Source: Clostridium_AD frigoriphilum
GTDB taxonomy: Bacteria > Bacillota > Clostridia > Clostridiales > Clostridiaceae
Length of the DNA stretch: 64,000 nucleotides
Direction of reading: 5' to 3'
NCBI RefSeq assembly: GCF_036541405.1
Contig: NZ_JAZHFS010000022.1
Location: forward strand, 7,907 to 71,906
In this document: positions 1-9,211 of the stretch, piece by piece
Position numbering within the stretch: position 1 is the stretch's first letter
Layout of the letters: each line of letters begins with the position of its first letter
Notes under the pieces: model-generated
The model's input: the letters and a program-made list of their open reading frames with translations, nothing else
What the model was told of the DNA's origin: nothing
The model's database searches: none
Translations under genes and position numbers: made by a program

Positions 1-901
1 GTGCACTATAAAGTGAAGTAATTATTGCCTTATGTGATGGGCTTGATTTTGCAAACGCAATAGCTGCCATCATTTTTGGAAGCATTGAGCCTGGTGCAAA
101 GTGACCCTCCTGCATATACTTCTGTGCCTCGAGTACTGTAATGCAGTTAAGGTCTTTTTGACTTGGCTTATTATAGTTAATTGATACCTTTTCAACTTCT
201 GTAAGTATTAATAAAATATCTGCATTTATATCCTCTGCAAGCTTTTCAGCTGCTAAATCTTTGTCTATAACCGCCTCAACGCCCTTAAGTGAACCATCTT
301 TTTCCAGTGTTACAGGTATACCACCCCCCCCAGCAGTTACACAAATAGTTGTATCAAGTAACGTTTCTATAGTTGAGAATTCTACTATTTTTTGAGGAAT
401 AGGAGACGCTACCACTCTTCTAAATCCCCTACCTGAGTCTTCCTTCATTATATAACCTTTTTCACTCTCAAGATTCTCAGCTTCTTCTTTTGTGTAAAAA
501 GCTCCTATTGGCTTTGTTGGATTTTTAAATGCTATGTCATCTTTATCAACAATTACCTGGGTTACAATAGTTACCACAGGTACATGCTTATTAACTTTAA
601 GCAATGCATTTCTTAATGATTGCTGTATATGGTATCCTATATAACTCTGGCTCATTGCACCACAAACATCAAGAGGCATCGGTGGAGTAACACTTGCAGA
701 AGACTCAAGTGCCATTACTATTCTTCCAACTTGAGGTCCATTTCCATGAACTATTACAAGTTTATACCCTCTGCATTTTAACTGAGCTATATACTGCGTG
801 GTTTTATCAATTACTTTTAACTGCGCCGCGGATGTTGCAGGCGTTCCTACTTTTTGGAGTGCATTTCCACCTAAAGCAACAACTAATAAGGTTGGTTTCA
901 T
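1..901 (-). CDS. arcC: Carbamate kinase, C-terminus cut by window edge
   Basis: Converts carbamoyl phosphate plus ADP to ATP, CO2 and ammonia (the catabolic direction in fermenters). About 300 codons are present from ATG at 901 and the frame is still open at base 2. The family is about 310 residues, so only some ten residues are missing. The translation begins MKPTLLVVALGGNALQKVGT, the amino-acid-kinase N-terminus, and continues with VIVHGNGPQVG, the TAGGGGIPV nucleotide-binding turn and the FAPGSMLPK motif typical of carbamate kinases. AGGAG lies just upstream. It is the last visible gene of the leftward operon with ygeW, ygfK, ssnA and ygeY, 18 bp after ygeY. There it probably harvests ATP from the carbamoyl phosphate made by the YgeW step. 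Other genes of the locus may continue beyond the left edge. Confidence 0.95.
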   Translation of the reverse strand, partial: MKPTLLVVALGGNALQKVGTPATSAAQLKVIDKTTQYIAQLKCRGYKLVIVHGNGPQVGRIVMALESSASVTPPMPLDVCGAMSQSYIGYHIQQSLRNALLKVNKHVPVVTIVTQVIVDKDDIAFKNPTKPIGAFYTKEEAENLESEKGYIMKEDSGRGFRRVVASPIPQKIVEFSTIETLLDTTICVTAGGGGIPVTLEKDGSLKGVEAVIDKDLAAEKLAEDINADILLILTEVEKVSINYNKPSQKDLNCITVLEAQKYMQEGHFAPGSMLPKMMAAIAFAKSSPSHKAIITSLYSA

Positions 902-919
902 TTTATATTCCTCCAAAAA

Positions 920-2140
920 TTATTTTTTAATTATTTTGTTCATATAAGTTTTAGGTATTAATGCATACATTGCTGCACACTTAACTAATTCATCTTTCCA
1001 TGTTTTTTCATTTGGTGCATGTGCTTGATCTTCATGTCCTGGTCCAAATCCAATACAAGGTATATTGTATCTACCCATTATTGAAACTGCATTTGTGGAA
1101 AATGTCCATTTATCGACTAATGGCTCCTTATTAAAAAGGCCAATATATGATTCTACAAGTGTTTGGCAAGCAACATGCTGCTCTGGCAAAACCCAAGTTG
1201 GGAAATAGCACTCCGTTGGATAAATAAGCCCGGTGTATGATGGTCTTTCATAATTGTACATTTCCACTTCAGCTTTTGCTTCTTTTACAGAAGGTAGATC
1301 TTTTATCTGCGCAATGGCATATTCCCATGTTTCTTTATCAGTAAGTCTTCTGTCTATTGAAACTGAACATCCATCTGCCACAGCGCATCTTGAAGGTGAT
1401 GAAAAGAAGATTTCAGATACTGTTAACGTTCCTTTTCCAAGGAAAGCATTATCAATTAATCTCTCATTTAACTCCTTTAATTCATTAAGTATAGGTGCCA
1501 TTTTAAATATAGCATTATCTCCTCTTTCTGGTGCGGATCCGTGACAGCTAATACCATGTGTTGTAACTTTTATTTCCATGCGTCCTCTATGACCTCTATA
1601 TATATTACAAGAAGTTGGCTCAGTAATTACTACAAATTCAGGTATTATTTTGCTCTCATTTATTATATACTGCCATGCTAATCCATCACAATCTTCCTCT
1701 TGAACTGTACCTGTAACTATTAATGTATAATCATCTTCAAGATGAAGATCCTTAATAATTTTTCCTGCATAAACCATAGAAGCCATTCCGCCTTCTTGAT
1801 CAGATCCACCTCTACCACCTATCACTTCATCGTCCTCACACCCTTTATATGGATCATTTTTCCATAAATTTATATCACCTATTGAAACCGTATCGATATG
1901 TGCATCCATAGCAATAATATGTTTTCCATGTCCTATATAGCCTAATACATTTCCCATAGGATCTATGTCTACCTTATCAAATCCAACCTTTAACATTTCT
2001 TCTTTAATTCTCTCAATTACCTTTTTTTCATTAGAGCTTTCACTTGGAATTGCTATCATATCTCTTAAAAACTTAAACATATCCGATTTATTTCTTTCTG
2101 CTACCTTTAAAATCTCAGCCTCATTTATAATTGCTCCCAT
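920..2140 (-). CDS. ygeY: YgeY-family selenium-metabolism-linked M20 hydrolase
   Basis: A 406-residue M20 metallopeptidase-type hydrolase of the YgeY branch, which splits amide or carbamoyl bonds using two metal ions. Visible metal-binding and catalytic motifs are AMDAHIDTVSIGD (metal His and Asp), GGRGGSDQEGGMASM (bridging Asp), VQEEDCDG (general base and metal Glu pair) and a C-terminal GFGPGHEDQAHAPNE (metal His). GGAGG sits seven bases before the ATG. The gene lies 79 bp after ssnA and 18 bp before arcC. YgeY genes co-occur with ygeW, ygfK, ssnA and selenium-dependent xanthine dehydrogenases, and recent work links that set to anaerobic urate and purine degradation. The precise substrate cannot be read from sequence; a ureido or diaminopropionate-type intermediate is an inference. 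Confidence 0.9.
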   Translation of the reverse strand: MGAIINEAEILKVAERNKSDMFKFLRDMIAIPSESSNEKKVIERIKEEMLKVGFDKVDIDPMGNVLGYIGHGKHIIAMDAHIDTVSIGDINLWKNDPYKGCEDDEVIGGRGGSDQEGGMASMVYAGKIIKDLHLEDDYTLIVTGTVQEEDCDGLAWQYIINESKIIPEFVVITEPTSCNIYRGHRGRMEIKVTTHGISCHGSAPERGDNAIFKMAPILNELKELNERLIDNAFLGKGTLTVSEIFFSSPSRCAVADGCSVSIDRRLTDKETWEYAIAQIKDLPSVKEAKAEVEMYNYERPSYTGLIYPTECYFPTWVLPEQHVACQTLVESYIGLFNKEPLVDKWTFSTNAVSIMGRYNIPCIGFGPGHEDQAHAPNEKTWKDELVKCAAMYALIPKTYMNKIIKK

Positions 2141-2219
2141 TGATAACCTCCAATATTTTTTTATATTTTAACTATTTATTCAAACTATTTTAATCAATAA
2201 TTATATTGCTTTCCATACC

Positions 2220-3548
2220 TTAAAAGCGCTTCCAGACATCACTTGCAAGTTCTCTACTTCTTGCCATAATTTTTTCTTCATCAATGTTAACTAATTTTCT
2301 ATTTTCCATAACAACCCTGCCGTTAATTATTGTTGTATCAACAGATCGTCCATTAATACCAAAGAGCAAATGACTATTAATATTATTTTCATTAATTGGT
2401 GTTGGAGAATTGTAATCTACTACTATGACATCTGCCAATGCCCCTTCTTTTAAAATACCAACTTTTCCATTAATAAATCTCTCGGTAATTATTCTATTGT
2501 TATTAAATAGAATATCCGGAATTTCATTCCATGCAACTGTAGAGTCGCCTTTTACGTGTTTATGAATAATATTGGCTACTTTATAAGATTCCATCATATC
2601 TGATGTATATCCATCTGTACCAAGCCCTAATAATATACCCTTCTTGTACATTTCAAGAATAGGAGCAACGCCTACTGCATTTCCCATATTAGATTCAGGG
2701 TTATGAACAACTATTGTATTTTTTTCTTTTAACAAATCCATTTCTTTTTCTTTAATGTGAATACAATGTACTGCTATTGTCTTATCACATAAAACACCAG
2801 CATCATACCATCTCTCTACAATGCCTTTGCCATACTTTTGCATGCAGTCCTTTGCATCTTCAATACCTTCTCCAGTATGAACATGGAATCCAGAATTTAA
2901 ATTTGCTATTGAATCTAAGCATTTATATAAAGTTTTGTCCGATATAGTCATTGATGCATGAAGTCCAAACATTCCTTTGATCATATCATCATTTTTATTA
3001 TTACAATACTTAATAAAGGCTACATTTTCTGCAATACCTTCATCGCATTTTTTTTCTCCATCCCTATCCGAAGTTTCATAACATAAATTACTTCGAATTC
3101 CTATTTCATACGCCGCATCTGCAATTTTAAATAAGCTTCCAGTAACAGCATTCGGGCTTGCGTGATGATCAAAAACAGTTGTAACTCCATTTCTAACTTG
3201 ATCAATCATAGGTACAAGCGCACTATAATAAACATCTTCTAAAGTCAATGTCTTATCAAGTCTCCACCACAAGCCTTTAAGTATTTCAGATAATCTTGTT
3301 GCTTTCGGACTGTCACTCGCCATTCCTCTAGCAAAAGTACTGTAATAATGCATATGAGTATTTATAAAACCTGGCATAATAAGTTTGCCCTTGGCATCAA
3401 TAAACCTTGCCTCACTATACTTATTTCTAAGATCCTTAGATATTCCAATTTCAACAATCTTATTTTCTTCAATAGCAATACAACCATCCTCAATAATTGA
3501 TTTAGCATTATCCCTTGTTATAACTTTTCCTTTCCCAATTAATAGCAT
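2220..3548 (-). CDS. ssnA: SsnA-type putative aminohydrolase
   Basis: A 442-residue amidohydrolase-superfamily protein of the SsnA branch, close to guanine and chlorohydrolase-like deaminases. Seen motifs: INTHMHYYSTFARGM (first metal His pair plus the residues that define this branch), FHVHTGEG (third metal ligand region), AVHCIHI (fourth His) and LGLGTDGYTSDM (metal Asp). It probably hydrolyses a C-N bond in a purine or purine-derived ring in the cytoplasm. It is transcribed with ygfK (32 bp upstream) and ygeY. SsnA was named for a stationary-phase phenotype in E. coli, but its neighbourhood with molybdenum hydroxylases argues for purine catabolism. Substrate is inferred, family is secure. 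Confidence 0.9.
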   Translation of the reverse strand: MLLIGKGKVITRDNAKSIIEDGCIAIEENKIVEIGISKDLRNKYSEARFIDAKGKLIMPGFINTHMHYYSTFARGMASDSPKATRLSEILKGLWWRLDKTLTLEDVYYSALVPMIDQVRNGVTTVFDHHASPNAVTGSLFKIADAAYEIGIRSNLCYETSDRDGEKKCDEGIAENVAFIKYCNNKNDDMIKGMFGLHASMTISDKTLYKCLDSIANLNSGFHVHTGEGIEDAKDCMQKYGKGIVERWYDAGVLCDKTIAVHCIHIKEKEMDLLKEKNTIVVHNPESNMGNAVGVAPILEMYKKGILLGLGTDGYTSDMMESYKVANIIHKHVKGDSTVAWNEIPDILFNNNRIITERFINGKVGILKEGALADVIVVDYNSPTPINENNINSHLLFGINGRSVDTTIINGRVVMENRKLVNIDEEKIMARSRELASDVWKRF

Positions 3549-3580
3549 ACCTTTCCACCCCCACTATATAAAATTTAATA

Positions 3581-6500
3581 CTAAAGTATATACTCATAGT
3601 TATTTATACAAGTTTTAATCATACTAGACATTTCTTTAGAAATAGATGTTTTCTGCCCAATAGTATGGCTTATAATATTGTCGTCTTCAGTTCTAACTAG
3701 GCAAACACCTTTCCTTAAGTCTTCAATAAAGAATCCTTTGTTTTCACTATTCTCAAAGTCTTCTTTGCTCCAGAAAACCGTTATTTTATCCTTGTATGGG
3801 TTTCCCTTGTGAGGACAAAATATACCACAGTTACCACACTCATTACACATACCATCTAAATGTATAATTTGGTGAGTCGAAGCAAAATCTCCCTCTACCT
3901 TAACGACTATATTTGCTCTATTAGGGCAAACATCCACGCACAACTCACATATACTGTTACAAGATAAACATCTTTTTGACTCTTTTTCATCTAATTTTGG
4001 ATCTTTTAATATACCCTTTCTGTTATATATAACTTTTTTATCAACACAAGAATCTTCCAACTTAAAATCTGAACTTAGCCCCTCTTTTATAAGAATATCT
4101 TTTGCAACTGTTTTTGCATCTGCTATTGACTTAACAATTGTAGCTGGACCTTTTTTTAGATCACCAATAACATATACATCTGAAATATTTGTACCTAATG
4201 TTTCGTTAACAATTGGGAAATTCTTAGCATCCAAGTTTATGCCATTTTCTCTTAACAAATCACTATCAATTTTTTCACCTGTTGCAATAATAACTGTATC
4301 TGCATCTATCATTATCATTTCTCCAGTACCAACAGGGGCTCTTCTTCCCGAATTATCCATATTACCTAACTTCATTTTTTCACAAGAAAGTAGACCATCC
4401 TTGATAGAAATTGGTGAAAGCAGTTCTTTAAGTAAAATGCCTTCTGAAATAGCAAGTTCTATTTCCACCTTATCAGCTGGCATATATTCTTTAGTCCTTC
4501 TATAAATAATTGAAACTTTTTCTACACCAGTCACTCTTTTAGCCACTCTAACTGCATCCATTGCGACATCTCCGCCACCAATGACACAAACATTTTTTCC
4601 TATTGATACATTTCCGTTTTCCTTCTTACATTTTTCTAAAAATGAAATAGCATTAATTGCTTTATTGCCCTTATCATCTAGTGAATTTTTTCCAGGTTTC
4701 CATGCCCCTATAGCAAGCACTACATAATCATAATCTTTTTTAAGTTTCTCTAATTCAAAGTTTTCATCAATGTTAAATTCAAATTTAACACCTTGACTTT
4801 TAATCATTTCAAAGTCTTTTTTTATCATTTCATAAGAAATTCTAAACTCAGGTATAACATAAGTAACTGCTCCTAATGCGCTTTCCCTTTTATCCCTTAC
4901 GGTCACGTCCACGCCATTTCTTCTAAGAAAAAGTGCTGTAGAAAGTCCTGCTGGACCGGCTCCAATGATCACAACTTTTTTGTTAGTTTTTATATCTGCT
5001 GGCTTAATAGCTGCTGTGAATTTATCCTGAGCATTTAAAACAGCAACCTTTTTCAAATCTCTAATTGAAACAGATTCGTCATAATCAAGTCTAGTACATT
5101 TATTCTGACACTTATGATTACAAATAGTCGCTGTAATTGCTGGCAGGGCATTATCTATGGCAATTACTGAAAAAGCCTCATCATATTTCTTTTCTCCCAC
5201 CAATGCTACATATTGTGGAATTTGTTGGTTAATTGGACACCCTATACTGCATGGTGCTATAACACAATCATAAATTGGAAGCTTCGTATCAAGTTTCCTA
5301 CTCTTTACAAGACGTAGTTCTTTGCGATAGTGCTTATCAGTAAGTGCTTGCTTAGCTAAATTCTCCAGCACTTTTATATTGATTCCTGAGAATTCACCAT
5401 CAATGTATTTTTCTACTTTCTTAGCCATTTGTGTTATTCGATAGTAGCCACCTGGCTTCAAAATGGAAGTTGCAAATGTTATTGGTCTAATCCCTGTAGA
5501 CAAAATTTTATCTACATTAAAAAAGTCTGCTCCACCTGAATAAGAAATTTGTAAATCGCCATCAAATTCTATAGCTAATTTACTTGCTAAAGAAATAGAT
5601 AATGGAAATAGCGCACGCCCTGACATATACATTTCCTCTCCTGGCAATTCGTTATTATTAATGTTAGCCGGAAGTGTATTGGTTAGTTTAACCCCTATTT
5701 CTAAATTTAGTTCTTTTGCAAGCGTTTTTAAACGCCTTAACATTGAGACGCCATCTAAGTACTGCAGGTCATTTGTAAAATGTTCTCCATTTAGAGATAT
5801 ATAATCATAACCCATAGTATTTAAGGTTTCACGAACAAACTTTTCGCCAAGAAGTGTTGGATTCATTTTTATATAAGTATAGAGCCCCTTGTCTTTAAGA
5901 AAATAAGTAGCAATCCCCTCTATATCGCTCGCAGGGCATCCATGCATAGTAGATATTGTAATAGATTTACAAATAGTATGTGAAATTCTGTCCAAATCTT
6001 CCTTTTTAAATTCTGAAAACATGTCCATATGAGAAAGAAGGGTTTGTACGCATTCCTTCCAAATCTTTGTAGAAGATGCATCACGCATCCCTTCAATATA
6101 AGCATCTATTTTAGCTGATTTTATTCCACTTAAATTATATCCTACACTCATATTAAACATGAAATCTCTTTCGCCTGAAAATTTAAGTTCTTTCATCAAA
6201 ACATGAAGTAAAAACCATGCTTTCACATATTCGTCAAATGCTTCTGATACCTTTAGTTCCGTAGACCACTCTACATTGTATCCCTCATCTTGTGCGTTGA
6301 TACATGGTTTAGCTACTGTTATATCTTCACCATCAATAACCTGTACCGTTTTTAATTCAATAAACCGACTTCCAGTTAAATATGCACAAACAATATTTTG
6401 TGCTAATTGAGAGTTTGGACCTGCTGCAGGGCCAATTGGTGAGGTAAGCTTTTCATTAAACAACGTAATTGTCTTTCCCGTTTCATTATAATAAAATTTA

Positions 6501-6598
6501 TCTTTACGCACGCCGAAAATAGATTCCTTTGTCTCTAATTCTTTTGGAATCCAAGTAAGCATTTTTTCAAAAGGAACTAATCTCATCTTATCACTCAT
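3581..6598 (-). CDS. ygfK: YgfK-type FeS-flavoprotein (putative selenate reductase subunit / purine-pathway reductase)
   Basis: A 1005-residue multidomain oxidoreductase. Residues about 1-430 resemble a dihydroorotate/dihydropyrimidine dehydrogenase-like barrel (SPIGPAAGPNSQLAQN, YISLNGEHFTNDLQYL). Then comes a GltD-like module with the CVIAPCSIGCPINQQIPQYV cysteine cluster, a FAD site VVIIGAGPAGLSTALFL and an NAD(P) site VCVIGGGDVAMDAVRVAKR. The C-terminus carries two cysteine clusters for 4Fe-4S centres (CLSCNSICELCVDVCPNRAN and CNECGNCGIFCPHKGNPY). This plan is like PreT-PreA dihydropyrimidine dehydrogenase in one chain. The family is annotated as a selenate reductase subunit, but here the purine context suggests ring reduction or electron transfer. 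Gap to ssnA is 32 bp and to ygeW 36 bp. Confidence 0.92.
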   Translation of the reverse strand: MSDKMRLVPFEKMLTWIPKELETKESIFGVRKDKFYYNETGKTITLFNEKLTSPIGPAAGPNSQLAQNIVCAYLTGSRFIELKTVQVIDGEDITVAKPCINAQDEGYNVEWSTELKVSEAFDEYVKAWFLLHVLMKELKFSGERDFMFNMSVGYNLSGIKSAKIDAYIEGMRDASSTKIWKECVQTLLSHMDMFSEFKKEDLDRISHTICKSITISTMHGCPASDIEGIATYFLKDKGLYTYIKMNPTLLGEKFVRETLNTMGYDYISLNGEHFTNDLQYLDGVSMLRRLKTLAKELNLEIGVKLTNTLPANINNNELPGEEMYMSGRALFPLSISLASKLAIEFDGDLQISYSGGADFFNVDKILSTGIRPITFATSILKPGGYYRITQMAKKVEKYIDGEFSGINIKVLENLAKQALTDKHYRKELRLVKSRKLDTKLPIYDCVIAPCSIGCPINQQIPQYVALVGEKKYDEAFSVIAIDNALPAITATICNHKCQNKCTRLDYDESVSIRDLKKVAVLNAQDKFTAAIKPADIKTNKKVVIIGAGPAGLSTALFLRRNGVDVTVRDKRESALGAVTYVIPEFRISYEMIKKDFEMIKSQGVKFEFNIDENFELEKLKKDYDYVVLAIGAWKPGKNSLDDKGNKAINAISFLEKCKKENGNVSIGKNVCVIGGGDVAMDAVRVAKRVTGVEKVSIIYRRTKEYMPADKVEIELAISEGILLKELLSPISIKDGLLSCEKMKLGNMDNSGRRAPVGTGEMIMIDADTVIIATGEKIDSDLLRENGINLDAKNFPIVNETLGTNISDVYVIGDLKKGPATIVKSIADAKTVAKDILIKEGLSSDFKLEDSCVDKKVIYNRKGILKDPKLDEKESKRCLSCNSICELCVDVCPNRANIVVKVEGDFASTHQIIHLDGMCNECGNCGIFCPHKGNPYKDKITVFWSKEDFENSENKGFFIEDLRKGVCLVRTEDDNIISHTIGQKTSISKEMSSMIKTCINNYEYIL

Positions 6599-6634
6599 AA
6601 AAACACTCCCCTAATACATTTTTATTATGTTACC

Positions 6635-7828
6635 TTACCCCAAAAATCTTCCGTTCTTAGAATTTAAAAGTGTATCTAGTGTTTTCTGTGGGCTTTTAAC
6701 CTTACTTAAGAATATCATAGCAGCTATTATATAAGGTTTATAGCTAGCCTCTTTATAAAGTGGTGTGCGGTAACGATCAAATACGGAAGCTTCAACTTCT
6801 CCAACTTCGCAACTAACTCCAGAGATATCAGCTGGTAGACAGTGAAGATAAAGTGCTTCTCCATCCTTTGTTGTGCTCATAAGTTCCTCAGTGCATTGCC
6901 AATCACTATGTTTAGCATTTTGTGCAAGTAATTCTTTTTCAAGTAAATCTATACCAGCCTGGTCACCCTTTGCATATAAATCTGTACGTTTTTCCATAGC
7001 AACAAAAGAAGCCCAACTTTTAGGATATACTATGTCCGCGTCTTTAAATGCTTCTTCCATAGAATTTGTTTTTGTAAATGAACCACCAGATTTTATTGCA
7101 TTTTTCATTGCAATTTCTTCGACTTCACTCATAACTTCATAGCCTTCTGGGTGTGCAAGAACTACATCCATTCCAAAACGAGTTAATAATCCAATTACAC
7201 CTTGAGGAACTGAAAGTGGCTTACCATAGGATGGAGAATATGCCCAAGACATAGCTATTTTTTTGCCTTTTAAATTTTCAATACCTCCAAATTTATTTAT
7301 AATATGAAGAGCATCAGCCATACATTGAGTAGGGTGATCTATATCACATTGTAAACTAACAAGCGTTGGGCGTTGCTCTAAAATCCCGTCTTTATAACCA
7401 TCTTGTACAGCACTCGACACTTCACGCATATAAGCATTGCCTTTCCCAATATACATATCATCACGGATACCAATAACGTCAGCCATAAAAGAAATCATAT
7501 TAGCAGTCTCTCTTACCGTTTCACCATGAGCAACTTGAGATTTTCCTTCATCAAGATCTTGAACTTCAAGTCCTAAAAGATTACAAGCAGAGGCAAAACT
7601 AAATCTTGTACGAGTAGAATTATCACGAAATAACGAAATTCCAAGTCCACTATCAAAAATCCGTGTTGAAATATTTTCTTCTCTCATTTCACGAAGTATA
7701 TCAGCCACTGTAAATACTGCCTTAATCTCATCGTCTGTTTTTTCCCAAGTCAATAAGAAATCATTATTGTACATGTTTTGATAATCTAATTTTTCTAAAC
7801 TTTCCATTAACACTTTGATGTCTACCAT
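6635..7828 (-). CDS. ygeW: YgeW knotted carbamoyltransferase
   Basis: A 397-residue member of the aspartate/ornithine carbamoyltransferase superfamily, YgeW branch. The carbamoyl-phosphate loop appears as SLFRDNSTRTRFSF, with a second-domain motif LYLHCLPADISG. YgeW proteins are knotted transcarbamylases of unsettled substrate. In this locus the likely direction is phosphorolysis of a carbamoylated intermediate, giving carbamoyl phosphate for the carbamate kinase at the end of the operon. I start at ATG 7828 because TAGGGAGTGATATTT places GGGAG at good spacing from it, while an upstream in-frame GTG (7837) overlaps the ribosome binding site. First gene of the leftward operon, preceded by the promoter at 7898-7926. 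Confidence 0.93.
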   Translation of the reverse strand: MVDIKVLMESLEKLDYQNMYNNDFLLTWEKTDDEIKAVFTVADILREMREENISTRIFDSGLGISLFRDNSTRTRFSFASACNLLGLEVQDLDEGKSQVAHGETVRETANMISFMADVIGIRDDMYIGKGNAYMREVSSAVQDGYKDGILEQRPTLVSLQCDIDHPTQCMADALHIINKFGGIENLKGKKIAMSWAYSPSYGKPLSVPQGVIGLLTRFGMDVVLAHPEGYEVMSEVEEIAMKNAIKSGGSFTKTNSMEEAFKDADIVYPKSWASFVAMEKRTDLYAKGDQAGIDLLEKELLAQNAKHSDWQCTEELMSTTKDGEALYLHCLPADISGVSCEVGEVEASVFDRYRTPLYKEASYKPYIIAAMIFLSKVKSPQKTLDTLLNSKNGRFLG

Positions 7829-7897
7829 AAATATCACTCCCTATTATAAATAAATAAACCAAAAATGTAATTTAAAACCAACTGACTAGTTGATCTA

Positions 7898-7926
7898 ATT
7901 TTATTATAAAGCCCCCCTCTTGTCAA
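7898..7926 (-). promoter_or_regulatory. Strong sigma-A-type promoter of the ygeW operon
   Basis: On the minus strand the sequence has TTGACA (plus 7921-7926), a 17-bp spacer and TAAAAT (plus 7898-7903). Transcription would start near 7890, about 60 bases before the ygeW ATG. A small dyad, CAACT-GACT-AGTTG at 7879-7892, falls just downstream of the -10 element, around the start of the transcript, and is a candidate repressor site. The stretch 7829-8140 between the divergent genes holds nothing else I recognise. Confidence 0.6.
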
Positions 7927-8140
7927 CGATCAATTGGCTACATATTATGGATCTTTGTGCTAATCAAATCTAATCACTTCTATTACGATTATTAATCCTT
8001 TAATTGACTTTTAATTACTTTTATAATTTTTTATGCCCCAAACAACTAAGATACTATCCTCAGCATAATCCCTAAAATTTTCCTTGAAATCTTTGGCAAT
8101 TTATATTACAATTTATAAATAAAATAAGGGGGTGTCAATC

Positions 8141-9094
8141 TTGACAATACCTACACAGAGTGATAATTCTGAAAAAAGACAAAAGACAACAGGTGGCATA
8201 ATTGTTGCAACAGGTTGGACATCAGGAGAAAATGAACCACATCCATTACTAAAAATGGGTTCAATCACTGCAGTAAAAAGGATTGTTCTAACCTTTCAAC
8301 AAGTTGGAATATCCCCAATTGTGATTGTTATTGGATACGAGGCTGAAAAAATTGAACATGACCTGGCTGATTATGGCGTTATATTTTTGCTTGATGAGAA
8401 GTATGAAACTTCACAAATGTTTGATTCTGCAAAAATCGGACTATCTTATTTACTAAATAAATGTGATCAGGTAATATTTAATCCTGTAAGCATTCTTATG
8501 TTTACACCTGAGACCATAAAAAAAATGATGGAGTGTGGAAAAAAATTGCTTTCACCATCTTATCATGGAAAAACTGGCCATCCCCTTTTAATATCTTCAG
8601 AATTAATTCCAAAAATATTAAAATACAATGGAAATACTGGAATGCGTGGTGCAATTAAAAATATTGGGGTTGAAAGGCAATGGATTGATATAGACGATGA
8701 AGGTATTCTTCATGATGCGGATGATATTGATCGCTCAAATCAACTTTTAAAAAAACATAATCAACTTATTTTGCATCCTTTTGTTAGAATAAGCATTGAA
8801 AAAGAATTTATGTTTTTTAATTCTAAAACAAAATTACTTTTGATTTTAATAGAGGATACACAATCTGTACGGAGTGCATGCAAACATATTGCATTGTCTT
8901 ATAGTAAAGCATGGAATATGTTAAACGAGCTAGAACATGAATTAGGTTATACAGTAGTTGAAAGAAAACATGGTGGCAAAAATGGTGGCAAAACCTATTT
9001 GACAACGGAAGGCAGTGCATTTTTAAAAAAATATCAGCAATTTGAACAGAATGTACGCAAGTACGCAAAAGATGAATTTATAAGATTATTCTAG
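8141..9094 (+). CDS. ModE-like transcriptional regulator with N-terminal MobA/MocA-like domain
   Basis: About 318 residues. The N-terminal 190 or so align by eye with the MocA-type nucleotidyltransferase encoded at 11832 in the same locus: GGIIVATGWTSGENEPHPLL against GIILVAGLSSRMGEFKPLL, then VIVIGYEAEKIE against VVLGYRGEEIE. The nucleotide-binding signature GLSSRMG is not conserved here. The C-terminal part (from about 215) is a winged helix of the ModE/LysR type (SVRSACKHIALSYSKAWNML, ERKHGGKNGGKTYLTTEG), which suggests molybdenum-linked DNA binding. Start choice: AAGGGGG overlaps a GTG at 8132 but lies eight bases before TTG 8141, so TTG is preferred. It is divergent from ygeW and upstream of the xanthine dehydrogenase genes, hence probably the locus regulator. 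Confidence 0.8.
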   Translation: MTIPTQSDNSEKRQKTTGGIIVATGWTSGENEPHPLLKMGSITAVKRIVLTFQQVGISPIVIVIGYEAEKIEHDLADYGVIFLLDEKYETSQMFDSAKIGLSYLLNKCDQVIFNPVSILMFTPETIKKMMECGKKLLSPSYHGKTGHPLLISSELIPKILKYNGNTGMRGAIKNIGVERQWIDIDDEGILHDADDIDRSNQLLKKHNQLILHPFVRISIEKEFMFFNSKTKLLLILIEDTQSVRSACKHIALSYSKAWNMLNELEHELGYTVVERKHGGKNGGKTYLTTEGSAFLKKYQQFEQNVRKYAKDEFIRLF

Positions 9095-9136
9095 ATTTCA
9101 GAATTTTATAAAAACCAAGTTCTTTTCACAAACAAT

Positions 9137-9165
9137 TTGATAAAAAATCACCTCTGCTTTATAAT
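9137..9165 (+). promoter_or_regulatory. Promoter of the xanthine dehydrogenase gene
   Basis: TTGATA, a 17-bp spacer and TATAAT lie about 50-75 bases before the ATG at 9212 (coordinates good to within one base). The open frame runs back through this promoter, which supports 9212 rather than the upstream TTG as the start. Confidence 0.6.
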
Positions 9166-9211
9166 GAATCTTATAACAAATAAGTATTTTTTTGTAAATG
9201 GGAGGTTGTTT

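Noticed and set aside
1254..1544. Rightward open frame inside ygeY, and similar antisense frames inside ygfK, ilvB and the ABC genes
   Set aside because: They lack ribosome sites and recognisable domains and lie opposite strongly supported genes.
9137..9211. N-terminal extension of the xanthine dehydrogenase fusion from the upstream TTG
   Set aside because: The stretch contains a consensus promoter and lacks a ribosome site; the FeS domain starts normally after ATG 9212.
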